DNA from: Sphingobacterium sp. N143
Lineage (GTDB): Bacteria; Bacteroidota; Bacteroidia; Sphingobacteriales; Sphingobacteriaceae
Direction: 5' to 3'
Length of the DNA stretch: 64,000 nt
Assembly (NCBI RefSeq): GCF_030325625.1
Contig: NZ_JACAIS010000012.1
Location: 1-64,000 of the forward strand
Positions 1 to 7,733 of this stretch are shown in pieces. Within the stretch, counting starts at the first letter, position 1, and each line of letters begins with the position of its first letter. The translations under genes were made by a program, and so were the position numbers. Under the pieces are notes generated by a model. That model ran no database searches. It saw nothing but the letters and a program-made list of their open reading frames with translations, and had not been told where the DNA came from.

Positions 1-2
1 GT

Positions 3-167
3 AGGTCGGTGCCTTTTTTTACACGGAAGCCCTTGCTGGAAACAGTCAAGGGCTTCTTGCGTTTGGATAGTTTTGATTTGGGGGCAGTGCCAGTGGAGCA
101 GTGGACAGGGATGAACTGGTGGCCTGTATTAGCAGTAGCACTATCCCGGTATAGGTATTTTCGTTAA
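3..167 (+). CDS. C-terminal end of an unrecognised protein, cut by the window edge
   Basis: An open frame runs from the left edge to a TAA at 165-167 and gives about 54 residues ending in RYRYFR. The other two forward frames close earlier. The tail has a short hydrophobic stretch (WWPVLAVAL) near its end, so the protein may be membrane-attached. I do not recognise the family. A 9-base inverted repeat (AAGCCCTTG/CAAGGGCTT, about 28-56) lies within the frame. The reading frame is inferred only from openness, so this call is tentative. Confidence 0.4.
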   Translation, partial: RSVPFFTRKPLLETVKGFLRLDSFDLGAVPVEQWTGMNWWPVLAVALSRYRYFR

Positions 168-274
168 TGGATCTGAATTGAGTTTGAGATACCAAAGTGA
201 TCTTCTCTTTTATTTTTTTGTCATTAGCATTTCTACAAGATATTCTCTAATTTAGTTGATATTGTAATGTCGAG

Positions 275-1162
275 ATGATGAAATTGAAGCAAATATTCTT
301 ATTTAGTATTTTAATAGTATTCCTTTTTAGAGGAACTAGATCTTATGCACAAAGTGAGCCCTTAGATGATGGTGTTTTAAAAATTTTGGCCATAGGAAAC
401 AGCTTTTCAGAAGATGCTATTGAGCAAAATCTGTATGACCTGGCAAAAGCTGGAAAAAAAAAGATAATCATTGGTAATCTTTATATTGGCGGAGCGCCAT
501 TAAGCCTGCATGTCGCAAATGCTAAAGCGGATAAACCTGCTTATCGCTATCGTAAGATCAATCTGGAGGGAAAGATGTCTGAAAGGAATAATGAACGATT
601 GTCACAGGCATTAAAGGATGAGGAGTGGGACTATATTAGTTTTCAACAAGCAAGTCCATTGTCCGGTGATTATGGTTCTTATGCAAAGGATTTACCGCTT
701 TTGTATGATTATGTCACAAAGAATGTTAAATATCCAAGTACGAAATATATTTTACACCAGACCTGGGCATATCAAAATGGCTCATCTCATGAAGGATTCT
801 TGAAGTATAATCGAAATCAGGACACTATGTATGCAGCAATTGTAAATACTTCGAAGGAAGTTTTTAATTGGGGAAACTTTGATGTACTGGTACCATCAGG
901 CACGGCTATTCAAAATGCTCGTTCTAGTTTTCTAGGTGATCATTTTACTCGCGATGGATATCATCTGGATTTAAACTATGGGCGTTTTGTTGCTGCATGT
1001 GCTTGGTATGAAGCTTTATTTCGTGAGAACATTTTAAATAATACCTTCTTACCACTTAAAGTAACATATGTGGAAGGCCAGATTGCAAGGAAAGCAGCGC
1101 ATCGGGCAGTGGCATCTCCATTTAAAGTTACTGTATTAAAGGATTTTCAATTAATGAAATAA
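275..1162 (+). CDS. DUF4886 family secreted SGNH-like hydrolase
   Basis: The product has 295 residues. An N-terminal signal peptide of about 25 residues ends near SYAQ, so it is probably periplasmic or surface-exposed. Right after it comes ILAIGNSFSEDA, the GNSFS block seen in SGNH/GDSL-like hydrolases and typical of DUF4886. A DGYH motif near residue 225 is the expected position of the catalytic Asp/His. The substrate is unknown; DUF4886 proteins often sit near glycan-degrading enzymes in Bacteroidota, but here the neighbour is only a DinB gene 10 bases downstream. Start: the ATG at 275 is followed directly by a second in-frame ATG at 278, and either could be used. Confidence 0.75.
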   Translation: MMKLKQIFLFSILIVFLFRGTRSYAQSEPLDDGVLKILAIGNSFSEDAIEQNLYDLAKAGKKKIIIGNLYIGGAPLSLHVANAKADKPAYRYRKINLEGKMSERNNERLSQALKDEEWDYISFQQASPLSGDYGSYAKDLPLLYDYVTKNVKYPSTKYILHQTWAYQNGSSHEGFLKYNRNQDTMYAAIVNTSKEVFNWGNFDVLVPSGTAIQNARSSFLGDHFTRDGYHLDLNYGRFVAACAWYEALFRENILNNTFLPLKVTYVEGQIARKAAHRAVASPFKVTVLKDFQLMK

Positions 1163-1172
1163 TATATTTTAT

Positions 1173-1673
1173 ATGAGTATTAAAAAAAGCTATTTGATCG
1201 AGCTGGATCATGAAACAAAAAATACTAAACGCATTTTAGATCGGATACCAGATGAAAAACTAGATTGGCGCCCACATGAAAAGTCGATGAGTCTGGGTGA
1301 GCTCGCTGCACATGTAGTTGAGTTACACAATTGGGTTTCCAAAGCGATACCAAAAGAGGTATTTGATTTTAAGGTAGATTATCAACCACTGAAGGTATCT
1401 TCAGTAGCAGAGTTGAAGAGAGTCCTATCTGACGGCGTAGAAGCAAACAAAGTAGCTATAGAATCTTTATCTGATGAAGATTGGTTTAAAGACTGGGTTT
1501 TGAAATCTGGAGATTATGAGATCTCTCGTCTACCACGGGCAGGTGCCATACGTTTTATTATTAACAATCATATCGTCCATCATCGTGGGCAATTGACCGT
1601 ATACTTACGGCTACTTGATATTGCAGTACCAGGTTTATATGGACCTTCTGCGGATGAAAAATGGCCATTCTAA
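1173..1673 (+). CDS. DinB family protein
   Basis: The product has 166 residues with the four-helix DinB/YfiT fold pattern. Likely metal-binding histidines sit near residue 47-52 (AAHVVELHNW) and at the C-terminal HHRGQ motif, typical of thiol-dependent or nickel-binding DinB-like proteins. The exact reaction is unknown. It starts 10 bases after the DUF4886 gene, so the two may share a transcript, and it ends before a bidirectional terminator shared with sucD. A second DinB protein lies at 11423-11920. Confidence 0.85.
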   Translation: MSIKKSYLIELDHETKNTKRILDRIPDEKLDWRPHEKSMSLGELAAHVVELHNWVSKAIPKEVFDFKVDYQPLKVSSVAELKRVLSDGVEANKVAIESLSDEDWFKDWVLKSGDYEISRLPRAGAIRFIINNHIVHHRGQLTVYLRLLDIAVPGLYGPSADEKWPF

Positions 1674-1716
1674 AGGGCAATGGAATTATAGGCTTTCTAG
1701 CAAATAGAGAGGGTAA

Positions 1717-1754
1717 AAATAAAGGGGACCAATTAATTTTGATCCCCTTTATTT
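1717..1754. terminator. Bidirectional terminator between the DinB gene and sucD
   Basis: Perfect 12-base arms (AAATAAAGGGGA / TCCCCTTTATTT) flank a 14-base loop. A and T runs on the outer sides let it serve the convergent genes on both strands. Confidence 0.8.
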
Positions 1755-1774
1755 CTTTATTAAGATGAGACTAA

Positions 1775-2647
1775 CTATTTAGCTAGTTCTTCAGCGATAG
1801 CTTTGCCAATTTCAGCAGGAGATTCTACTACACGAATGCCGCATTCACGCATAATTTTCATTTTTGCTGCTGCAGTATCATCTGCACCGCCTACAATTGC
1901 ACCAGCGTGGCCCATACGACGTCCTGGAGGCGCTGTCTGACCAGCGATAAATCCTACAACAGGTTTAGTACCATGTTCTTTAATCCAGCGAGCAGCTTCA
2001 GCTTCCATTCCTCCGCCGATTTCACCGATCATGATGATAGCTTCAGTTTCAGGATCATTCATCAATAATTCTACTGCTTCTTTAGTTGTCGTACCGATGA
2101 TAGGGTCACCACCGATTCCGATAGCTGTTGTGATTCCTAATCCAGCTTTTACTGTTTGATCTACAGCTTCGTATGTTAAAGTTCCTGATTTGGAAACAAC
2201 ACCTACACTACCTTTTTTGAAGATAAAACCTGGCATGATACCAATTTTAGCTTCACCTGCTGTGATGATACCAGGACAGTTTGGTCCAATCAGACGGGAT
2301 TTTTTGTCGCTTAAGTAAGATTTTACTTGGATCATGTCTTTTGTAGGAATTCCTTCAGTGATACATACAATGACTTCGATACCAGCTGCTGCAGCTTCCA
2401 TGATCGCATCTGCAGCAAATGCTGGAGGTACAAAAATAATAGAAACATTAGCTCCTGTAGTATCTACTGCATCTTGAACAGTATTGAATACAGGACGGTC
2501 TAAGTGTTGTTGACCACCTTTTCCAGGAGTTACACCACCAACTACATTTGTTCCGTACTCAATCATTTGAGTAGCATGATAAGTACCTTCGTTTCCAGTG
2601 AAACCTTGAACGATTACTTTTGAATCTTTATTAACTAATACACTCAT
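1775..2647 (-). CDS. sucD: Succinate-CoA ligase subunit alpha
   Basis: This is the alpha subunit of succinyl-CoA synthetase (TCA cycle), which converts succinyl-CoA to succinate with ATP or GTP formation in a complex with SucC. From the chosen start it has 290 residues, the usual length. The N-terminal CoA-binding Rossmann domain begins SKVIVQGFTGNEG. The phospho-histidine is H247 in GRRMGHAGAI, and GPNCPG is at about 121-126. A longer frame reaches 2671, but the ATG at 2647 matches the family N-terminus (MSVLVNKDSK) and has a purine-rich AAAGAAGAA just upstream. sucC is not adjacent. A -7 promoter box lies about 20 bases upstream. Confidence 0.97.
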   Translation of the reverse strand: MSVLVNKDSKVIVQGFTGNEGTYHATQMIEYGTNVVGGVTPGKGGQQHLDRPVFNTVQDAVDTTGANVSIIFVPPAFAADAIMEAAAAGIEVIVCITEGIPTKDMIQVKSYLSDKKSRLIGPNCPGIITAGEAKIGIMPGFIFKKGSVGVVSKSGTLTYEAVDQTVKAGLGITTAIGIGGDPIIGTTTKEAVELLMNDPETEAIIMIGEIGGGMEAEAARWIKEHGTKPVVGFIAGQTAPPGRRMGHAGAIVGGADDTAAAKMKIMRECGIRVVESPAEIGKAIAEELAK

Positions 2648-2668
2648 TTCTTCTTTAAATTTTGCACA

Positions 2669-2676
2669 CAAATCTA
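2669..2676 (-). promoter_or_regulatory. Candidate -7 box for sucD
   Basis: TAGATTTG on the minus strand fits the Bacteroidota TAnnTTTG -7 consensus and lies about 21 bases before the sucD ATG. No convincing TTG is found at the -33 spacing, so this is only moderate support. Confidence 0.4.
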
Positions 2677-2737
2677 CTATTTTGCTTTCTAAAATGGAAG
2701 CAATGTGAATAGGAATGTGACCTTTATTGATAAATTT

Positions 2738-3271
2738 TTAATTCAGATTGCGTTTTTGGATAAAATCCCAAAGAATAATGCCTATTGCGACAGATACATT
2801 GAAGGAGTGTTTGGTCCCGTATTGAGGGATTTCTATGCAGGTATCAATTTTTTTCATTATCTCCTCATCCACGCCATTGACTTCATTCCCAAAAATCAAG
2901 GCATACTTTTTATCAACAGTAGGCTGGAAATGATGTAACATCACACTATCTTCAGCTTGCTCTATAGCAACTATTGTATAACCATCTGCCTTTAATTGGT
3001 CAACAACTGTAGCTGTTTCTTCATGATATTCCCAAGATACTGAATGGGTTGCTCCCAATGCTGTCTTTTCGATCTCACGGTGCGGAGGTGTGCCCGTAAT
3101 ACCACATAGAAATATTTTTTCAATAGCAAATCCGTCGGCTGTACGAAAGGCAGATCCTACGTTATGCATACTTCGTACGTTATCCAGAATGATTGCGATA
3201 GGAGTTTTTTCTTGCTTTTTAAACGATTCAACATCTGTACGTTGAAGATCATCCATCGATAATTTTTGCAT
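2738..3271 (-). CDS. RNA methyltransferase of the TrmH (SpoU) family
   Basis: The product has 177 residues and is essentially one SPOUT methyltransferase domain without an N-terminal RNA-binding extension. Three SpoU motifs are visible: IILDNVRSMHNVGSAFRTADG near residue 28, ALIFGNEVNGVDEEI near 130, and HSFNVSVAIGIILWDF near the C-terminus, the SAM-binding trefoil knot. It probably 2'-O-methylates tRNA or rRNA ribose using SAM; the target cannot be told from sequence. The -7 box is only 4 bases before the annotated ATG, so translation may be leaderless or start at the internal ATG at 3256 (MDDLQ). The gene is divergent from rpsT. Confidence 0.88.
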   Translation of the reverse strand: MQKLSMDDLQRTDVESFKKQEKTPIAIILDNVRSMHNVGSAFRTADGFAIEKIFLCGITGTPPHREIEKTALGATHSVSWEYHEETATVVDQLKADGYTIVAIEQAEDSVMLHHFQPTVDKKYALIFGNEVNGVDEEIMKKIDTCIEIPQYGTKHSFNVSVAIGIILWDFIQKRNLN

Positions 3272-3275
3272 GTCG

Positions 3276-3283
3276 CAAATATA
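3276..3283 (-). promoter_or_regulatory. -7 box almost touching the methyltransferase start codon
   Basis: TATATTTG (TAnnTTTG) on the minus strand ends 4 bases before ATG 3271. Transcription would then start at or just inside the reading frame, which suggests a leaderless message or use of the ATG at 3256. Confidence 0.45.
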
Positions 3284-3308
3284 CTAAACCTAAAAAATAA
3301 AATAGATT

Positions 3309-3338
3309 TTGAATATTGGAAATAAGGTGTTATTTTTG
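3309..3338 (+). promoter_or_regulatory. rpsT promoter (TTG-N19-TAnnTTTG)
   Basis: TTG at 3309-3311, 19 bases, then TATTTTTG at 3331-3338: an exact match to the Bacteroidota housekeeping sigma-factor promoter. The predicted transcript start is near 3345, giving a leader of about 40 bases before the rpsT ATG. Confidence 0.8.
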
Positions 3339-3385
3339 CAGTCCGAATTACAAGAAAAAAATTGAATAAAAATTAGCTAAAAAAA

Positions 3386-3640
3386 ATGGCAAATCATAAA
3401 TCAGCGATCAAAAGAATTAGAGCAAACGCTACTAAACGTTTAAGAAACCGTTACCAAGCAAAAACTACGCGTAACGCAATCAAAAAATTACGTCACACTA
3501 CTTCTGCAGAAGAAGCTAAAACATTGTTACCACGCGTAATTTCTATGCTTGATCGTTTGGCAAAGAAAAATGTGATCCACAAGAAAAAAGCTTCAAATAA
3601 TAAATCTAAGTTAACAAAGTTCGTTAACGGTTTAGCATAA
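3386..3640 (+). CDS. rpsT: 30S ribosomal protein S20
   Basis: The product has 84 residues, is very basic, and starts MANHKSAIKRIRANATKRLRNR, the typical S20 N-terminus. S20 is a primary 16S rRNA-binding protein of the small subunit. The gene stands alone with a strong consensus promoter upstream and a hairpin terminator 20 bases after the stop. Length and composition are those of the family. Confidence 0.97.
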   Translation: MANHKSAIKRIRANATKRLRNRYQAKTTRNAIKKLRHTTSAEEAKTLLPRVISMLDRLAKKNVIHKKKASNNKSKLTKFVNGLA

Positions 3641-3660
3641 GCTTTTCGTATAGATATAGA

Positions 3661-3690
3661 GGGGTACAGCTCGCTGTAGCCCTTTTCTTT
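3661..3690 (+). terminator. rpsT terminator
   Basis: The hairpin GGGG-TACAGC-TC-GCTGTA-GCCC is followed by TTTTCTTTT, directly after rpsT. Confidence 0.75.
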
Positions 3691-3716
3691 TATGTTATAT
3701 ATTTGGATTTCTCTTT

Positions 3717-3780
3717 CCAAGCGAATAGTAATAAAAAAAGCATCATATCATTGATGCTTTTTTTATTACTATTCGCTTGG
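3717..3780. terminator. Perfect 29-bp inverted repeat, bidirectional terminator-like
   Basis: The arms at 3717-3745 and 3752-3780 are perfectly complementary over 29 bases with a 6-base spacer (TATCAT). A7 and T7 runs sit inside the stem next to a GCATCA/TGATGC core. It lies between rpsT and the convergent DUF1080 gene and could stop both, but the stem is much longer than needed and a separate rpsT terminator already exists at 3661. Confidence 0.7.
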
Positions 3781-3812
3781 CCTGGTTATCCAATCCGGCA
3801 GTAGGATTATTT

Positions 3813-4664
3813 TTACTGTTGTAAATTGGGGAGCAGTTCTGCAATGACCTTTTTCAATTTATGAGGATCTTTCATATAGGGTTCTAAGTCATATAACTCA
3901 ACCTTTTTAAAATCAATAGGATGACTTTCACTTTGGAGTGAAATAGTTCCTTTATTCAATAGTTGACCGTCTTTTTTTACAGCAGCATCATAGCCTGTTA
4001 CATTGCTACCTCCGATTTGAGGCTTTGTATATTCTAAAACAACTCTATCTTCAATGATATGTTGTACCAAAGAATCGCCTAATACGAGAAAGTCTGCCGT
4101 TACCCATTGATCTCCTGCATAAGTTTTGGATGTGGAACTGATACAGTGTGGCGTAAATAATTTATTATCCATAACAACATTTGTACCAGGAGTACAGAGA
4201 TTACTTGTTGTTCGTTCATCCTTCCCATTACCACCTAAGAGCTGGCCTTCGATTGATATGGGAAAATCCTGGTCGACTCCCATTGTCTTAGGGTCTTGTC
4301 CATGTAACATAGCTCCACTATTACGCCAAGCCCAATCCTCTCCACCGGGAGCCTGCTCACCTACAAAACGGTAGGTGACTCGTAATAAATAAGCTGAAAA
4401 TTCTTTGTTATAGAATAAATGGCCATATTGAAAATTAAAGTTATCATAACCATCATATCTTACTTTTAATAAACCATCTTCTACACGAAACGTGTTTTTA
4501 TAGTTATCTCCAACCTGATGGTTTCGAATTTTTGGAGTCCAGTTTTTAAGATCTTTCCCGTTGAATAACTGAATAGGTTTTGGTTTTTTTTCCTGAGAAT
4601 TGCCGAAGGCGGAACAGCTAAGTAGTAAAATTCCAGCCGCACAGATAATATGTTTGAATTTCAT
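3813..4664 (-). CDS. DUF1080 (3-keto-disaccharide hydrolase-like) lipoprotein
   Basis: The product has 283 residues. The N-terminus MKFKHIICAAGILLLSCS has a lipobox (LLSC, Cys17), so it is a predicted lipoprotein of the periplasm or outer membrane. The rest matches the DUF1080 family (concanavalin-like beta-sandwich): LFNGKDLKNW near residue 33, and NSGAMLHGQDPKTM with FPISIEGQLLGG in the middle. Members act on sugar derivatives including 3-keto-glycosides, but substrates vary. The next gene upstream is an AraC regulator on the same strand, a possible regulator. The function is inferred from family only. Confidence 0.82.
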   Translation of the reverse strand: MKFKHIICAAGILLLSCSAFGNSQEKKPKPIQLFNGKDLKNWTPKIRNHQVGDNYKNTFRVEDGLLKVRYDGYDNFNFQYGHLFYNKEFSAYLLRVTYRFVGEQAPGGEDWAWRNSGAMLHGQDPKTMGVDQDFPISIEGQLLGGNGKDERTTSNLCTPGTNVVMDNKLFTPHCISSTSKTYAGDQWVTADFLVLGDSLVQHIIEDRVVLEYTKPQIGGSNVTGYDAAVKKDGQLLNKGTISLQSESHPIDFKKVELYDLEPYMKDPHKLKKVIAELLPNLQQ

Positions 4665-4703
4665 CCTGAATTAGGTTTGTTGACCTAAATTAGGGAAACA
4701 TTT

Positions 4704-5537
4704 TTAAATTAGCAATTCTTTTTGTTTGACATATTCACTTGGGCGAATGCCTACAACTTTATTAAATGTATTACTGAAAGTTGGTAAACTGTTGTAACCA
4801 ACTCTCAAAGCCACTTCATTCACGCTCAATTTATCATCCAATAATAATTTCAAAGCAGTCAACATTCTTAGAATAGTGTAATATTGAATAAAAGACATGT
4901 TTAATTCTTTTTGGAATAATCTAGCCAATGTTCTTTCGCTGATATTGAATAAATAGGAAAGTTTTTTAAAGCTTACATTTTCTTCAATATTTTCTTCCAA
5001 GTATATTACTATATCTTTCAACTTTTGATGATTTGGATATGGTAATGCTAAAGGAAGTTCATGTAAGGATAGTTCTGGAAGAATAAGCTTAAAGGCCGTG
5101 GCTATGCTGTATTTGGGTTCTTCAACGGGAAATATATTTCCATTCCAGCGGTTAGTAAACATAATTAGTTCGATCAGCAGATCGTTTACTGGATAAATTC
5201 CCATTTTACTATAAAATGCCGTATCATTATTACTCTTTGGAAAGTAAAGATTTCGCATAACAACCTCTGGAGTGCTTGGATGAATACTGTGCTTTACTCC
5301 TCCCGGGATCCATAAATAATGCCTTGCAGGTAAAAAATATGATTTTTTTTCAGTTTTTATAAAAACAACACCACCCTCAGTGTACAGAAATTGATCTTTT
5401 TCATGACTATGTTCCGAAATATGTTGTTCTGCAATGATGGCATGATGGCAGTAGATGCTATCTTCAAACGAATCAACCTCCGTCATATAATAGCGGTTGA
5501 CATATTTTGCATCGTTGGTTGTATTTTTAGTGCTCAT
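4704..5537 (-). CDS. AraC family transcriptional regulator
   Basis: The product has 277 residues. The N-terminal half looks like a cupin sensor domain (SEHSHEKDQFLYTEGGVVFIKTE; RHYLWIPGGVKHSI). The C-terminal part (about 190-275) carries two helix-turn-helix motifs, including VNEVALRVGYNSLPTFSNTFNKVVGIRPSEY, the AraC/XylS signature. It probably binds a small effector and activates or represses nearby genes; the DUF1080 gene 40 bases downstream and the divergent CoA-transferase are candidate targets. A -7 box lies about 22 bases before the start and a palindrome lies further upstream. Confidence 0.9.
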   Translation of the reverse strand: MSTKNTTNDAKYVNRYYMTEVDSFEDSIYCHHAIIAEQHISEHSHEKDQFLYTEGGVVFIKTEKKSYFLPARHYLWIPGGVKHSIHPSTPEVVMRNLYFPKSNNDTAFYSKMGIYPVNDLLIELIMFTNRWNGNIFPVEEPKYSIATAFKLILPELSLHELPLALPYPNHQKLKDIVIYLEENIEENVSFKKLSYLFNISERTLARLFQKELNMSFIQYYTILRMLTALKLLLDDKLSVNEVALRVGYNSLPTFSNTFNKVVGIRPSEYVKQKELLI

Positions 5538-5970
5538 GTTGTCTTATAAAACTACGATGCAAAGGTAGGACTTTTTTGTCAGACCATGTCTTTACTGTTT
5601 TAAAGTAAGTGTATACTTACATAGAAATTATAATTAATGCCCTAGGGAGTTAGTATTTACTTACTTTGATTTATGGGGATGATTTGTAATTGCTTGAAAT
5701 TCAGATGCTATTGTATGCCTGTTTCAATTTTGAAATTGATTTTTATATTTCCTATATGTTTATTTATTTGATATATAGATGTTTATGGTTTTTTAGTCAT
5801 GATTGAATAATTTTGTGTCATAGGGGGATAAATTCACAGTAAAAAAAAATGTTAAAATTGTTTGTTTAAGAAATTGTCAAGATCGATTAATATCTTTTAT
5901 AACAGGGGAATAAATAGGTTTCAATTTCTTAAGTTTACACTTAGCGAGCATAAAATAAAATTATACCCAT
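5538..5970. promoter_or_regulatory. 433-base divergent control region between the AraC gene and the CoA-transferase
   Basis: There is no gene here. On the minus strand TACCTTTG (5560-5567) is a -7 box for the AraC gene. GTAAGT-GTAT-ACTTAC (5605-5620) is a perfect palindrome with 6-base arms, and a further half-like TTTACTTAC lies near 5655, so an AraC binding site is plausible. On the plus strand TAATTTTG (5808-5815) matches the -7 consensus but lies 155 bases before the CoA-transferase ATG, which would give a long leader. No riboswitch was recognised. Confidence 0.45.
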
Positions 5971-7464
5971 ATGGCTTACGAAAGAATTAAAATTCAAAGC
6001 TTACATGATAAAGTTATTACTGCTGAAGCAGCTGCCAGACTATTCGAAGATGGTATGGTTGTTGGATCAAGCGGTTTCACTAAAGCTGGAGATAGTAAGG
6101 TTGTTTTGCCTGCATTGGCCGAAAGAGCTAAAACTGAACCATTGAAAGTTACTTTAATTACAGGAGCCTCTTTAGGGCATGGTACTGATGGAAAGTTGGC
6201 AGAGGCTGGTGCATTGTCAAAGCGTATGCCTTTTCAAGTTGATCGCATACTTCGCCATAAAATCAATGCAGGCGATGTGCTCTTTATTGACCAGCATTTA
6301 AGTGAAACTGCGGAGCTTCTTCATAATAAAAACCTGCCTCAAGTGGATATTGCCGTGCTGGAGGTTGCAGCAATAGAATCTGACGGCAGTATTATTCCTA
6401 CTACGTCGGTTGGTAATTCAGTTACCTTTGCAGCATTAGCCAAACAAGTGATTTTGGAAGTGAATACTGCAATCCCGATTGCAATTAAAGGAATACACGA
6501 TATTTACCAGGCCGAAGATTATCCACGCCGAAATGTTATTCCTATTGTGGCACCGGAGAATAAAATTGGTCGGAAAACAATCCCGTTGGATCCAAGTAAA
6601 ATTGTTGGTATTGTTTTTACCAATGAGCTCGATAGCCCTGCAGATATTGCTGAACCAGATGCCAAGACAACGGCTATTGCGCAACATATTTTGCGTTTCT
6701 TCGAGAATGAAGTGGATTTGGGACATTTGTCTGAAAATTTAATGCCTCTTCAGGCAGGTATCGGGAAAGTAGCAAATGCAGTTCTTACTGGTTTTATACA
6801 TAGTAAATTTCATAATTTAACCATGTTTTCAGAAGTACTGCAAGACAGTACATTTGATTTAATTGATGCTGGTAAGTTAGATTTTGCTTCAGCATCTTCA
6901 ATCACTGTATCAGCAGCGTGTTACTCCCGTGTCTTTGATCATCTAGATAAATATCGGGATAAAATTGTGCTTCGTCCCCAGAATATTTCCAACACCCCTG
7001 GATTGATAAAACGTTTAGGGATTATTGCTATTAATACTGCGATTGAATTTGATATCTATGGTAATGTAAACTCAACACACACTTCAGGTACTAATATTAT
7101 GAATGGAATTGGAGGCTCTGGTGATTTTGCACGTAATGCTTATCTCAGTATTTTCGTCACTCAGGCTGCTTCCAAAGGGGATATGATCTCTCACATCGTG
7201 CCTATGGTATCTCATGTGGATCATACGGAACACGATGTCGATATTTTAGTGACGGATTATGGATTGGCAGATTTACGTGGATTGGCACCTCGTGAACGTG
7301 CAAAGGTTATTATCAATAATTGTGTTCATCCCGATTATAAAGAACAGCTTCTTGACTATTATAACAGGGCCTGTGAGAGAGGGGGGCATACACCACATTT
7401 ATTAGAGGAAGCTTTTAGCTGGCATATTAATCTGAGGGAAAAAGGATCTATGAAAAAGATGTAA
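5971..7464 (+). CDS. Succinate/acetate CoA-transferase (acetyl-CoA hydrolase family)
   Basis: The product has 497 residues, full length for the Ach1/AarC/Cat1 family, which swaps CoA between succinyl-CoA and acetate (or hydrolyses acetyl-CoA). The catalytic glutamate is visible as E288 in FSEVLQDS. The C-terminal part has NIMNGIGGSGDFARNA and the family motif GLADLRGLAPRERAKVIINNCVHPDY. It is cytoplasmic and would link acetate overflow to the TCA cycle; sucD at 1775 acts on the same CoA ester. The preceding leader region is long. The exact acceptor acid cannot be read from sequence. Confidence 0.93.
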   Translation: MAYERIKIQSLHDKVITAEAAARLFEDGMVVGSSGFTKAGDSKVVLPALAERAKTEPLKVTLITGASLGHGTDGKLAEAGALSKRMPFQVDRILRHKINAGDVLFIDQHLSETAELLHNKNLPQVDIAVLEVAAIESDGSIIPTTSVGNSVTFAALAKQVILEVNTAIPIAIKGIHDIYQAEDYPRRNVIPIVAPENKIGRKTIPLDPSKIVGIVFTNELDSPADIAEPDAKTTAIAQHILRFFENEVDLGHLSENLMPLQAGIGKVANAVLTGFIHSKFHNLTMFSEVLQDSTFDLIDAGKLDFASASSITVSAACYSRVFDHLDKYRDKIVLRPQNISNTPGLIKRLGIIAINTAIEFDIYGNVNSTHTSGTNIMNGIGGSGDFARNAYLSIFVTQAASKGDMISHIVPMVSHVDHTEHDVDILVTDYGLADLRGLAPRERAKVIINNCVHPDYKEQLLDYYNRACERGGHTPHLLEEAFSWHINLREKGSMKKM

Positions 7465-7733
7465 AGTTCCTAAAATCAGTAGTGAACTAAACGAATAACC
7501 CAAAGAATATTGTATCTCTGACAGAATTGTTTTATTTTCATTGTATTGGCAATGCTTTTACCTGTTGTTATAGGTTGAGAGCATGTTCCAAAAAATTGAT
7601 TGCTGAATCTAGTTTAAGGATTACAGATAAATTGGGTACTGGTTAGATATCCTTTGTACATGTGTCAAAATAAACTATTTTTAGCAAGATGCTATGGGAA
7701 TGATAGTAATATTTCCAATTTGAACTGCTAAAT

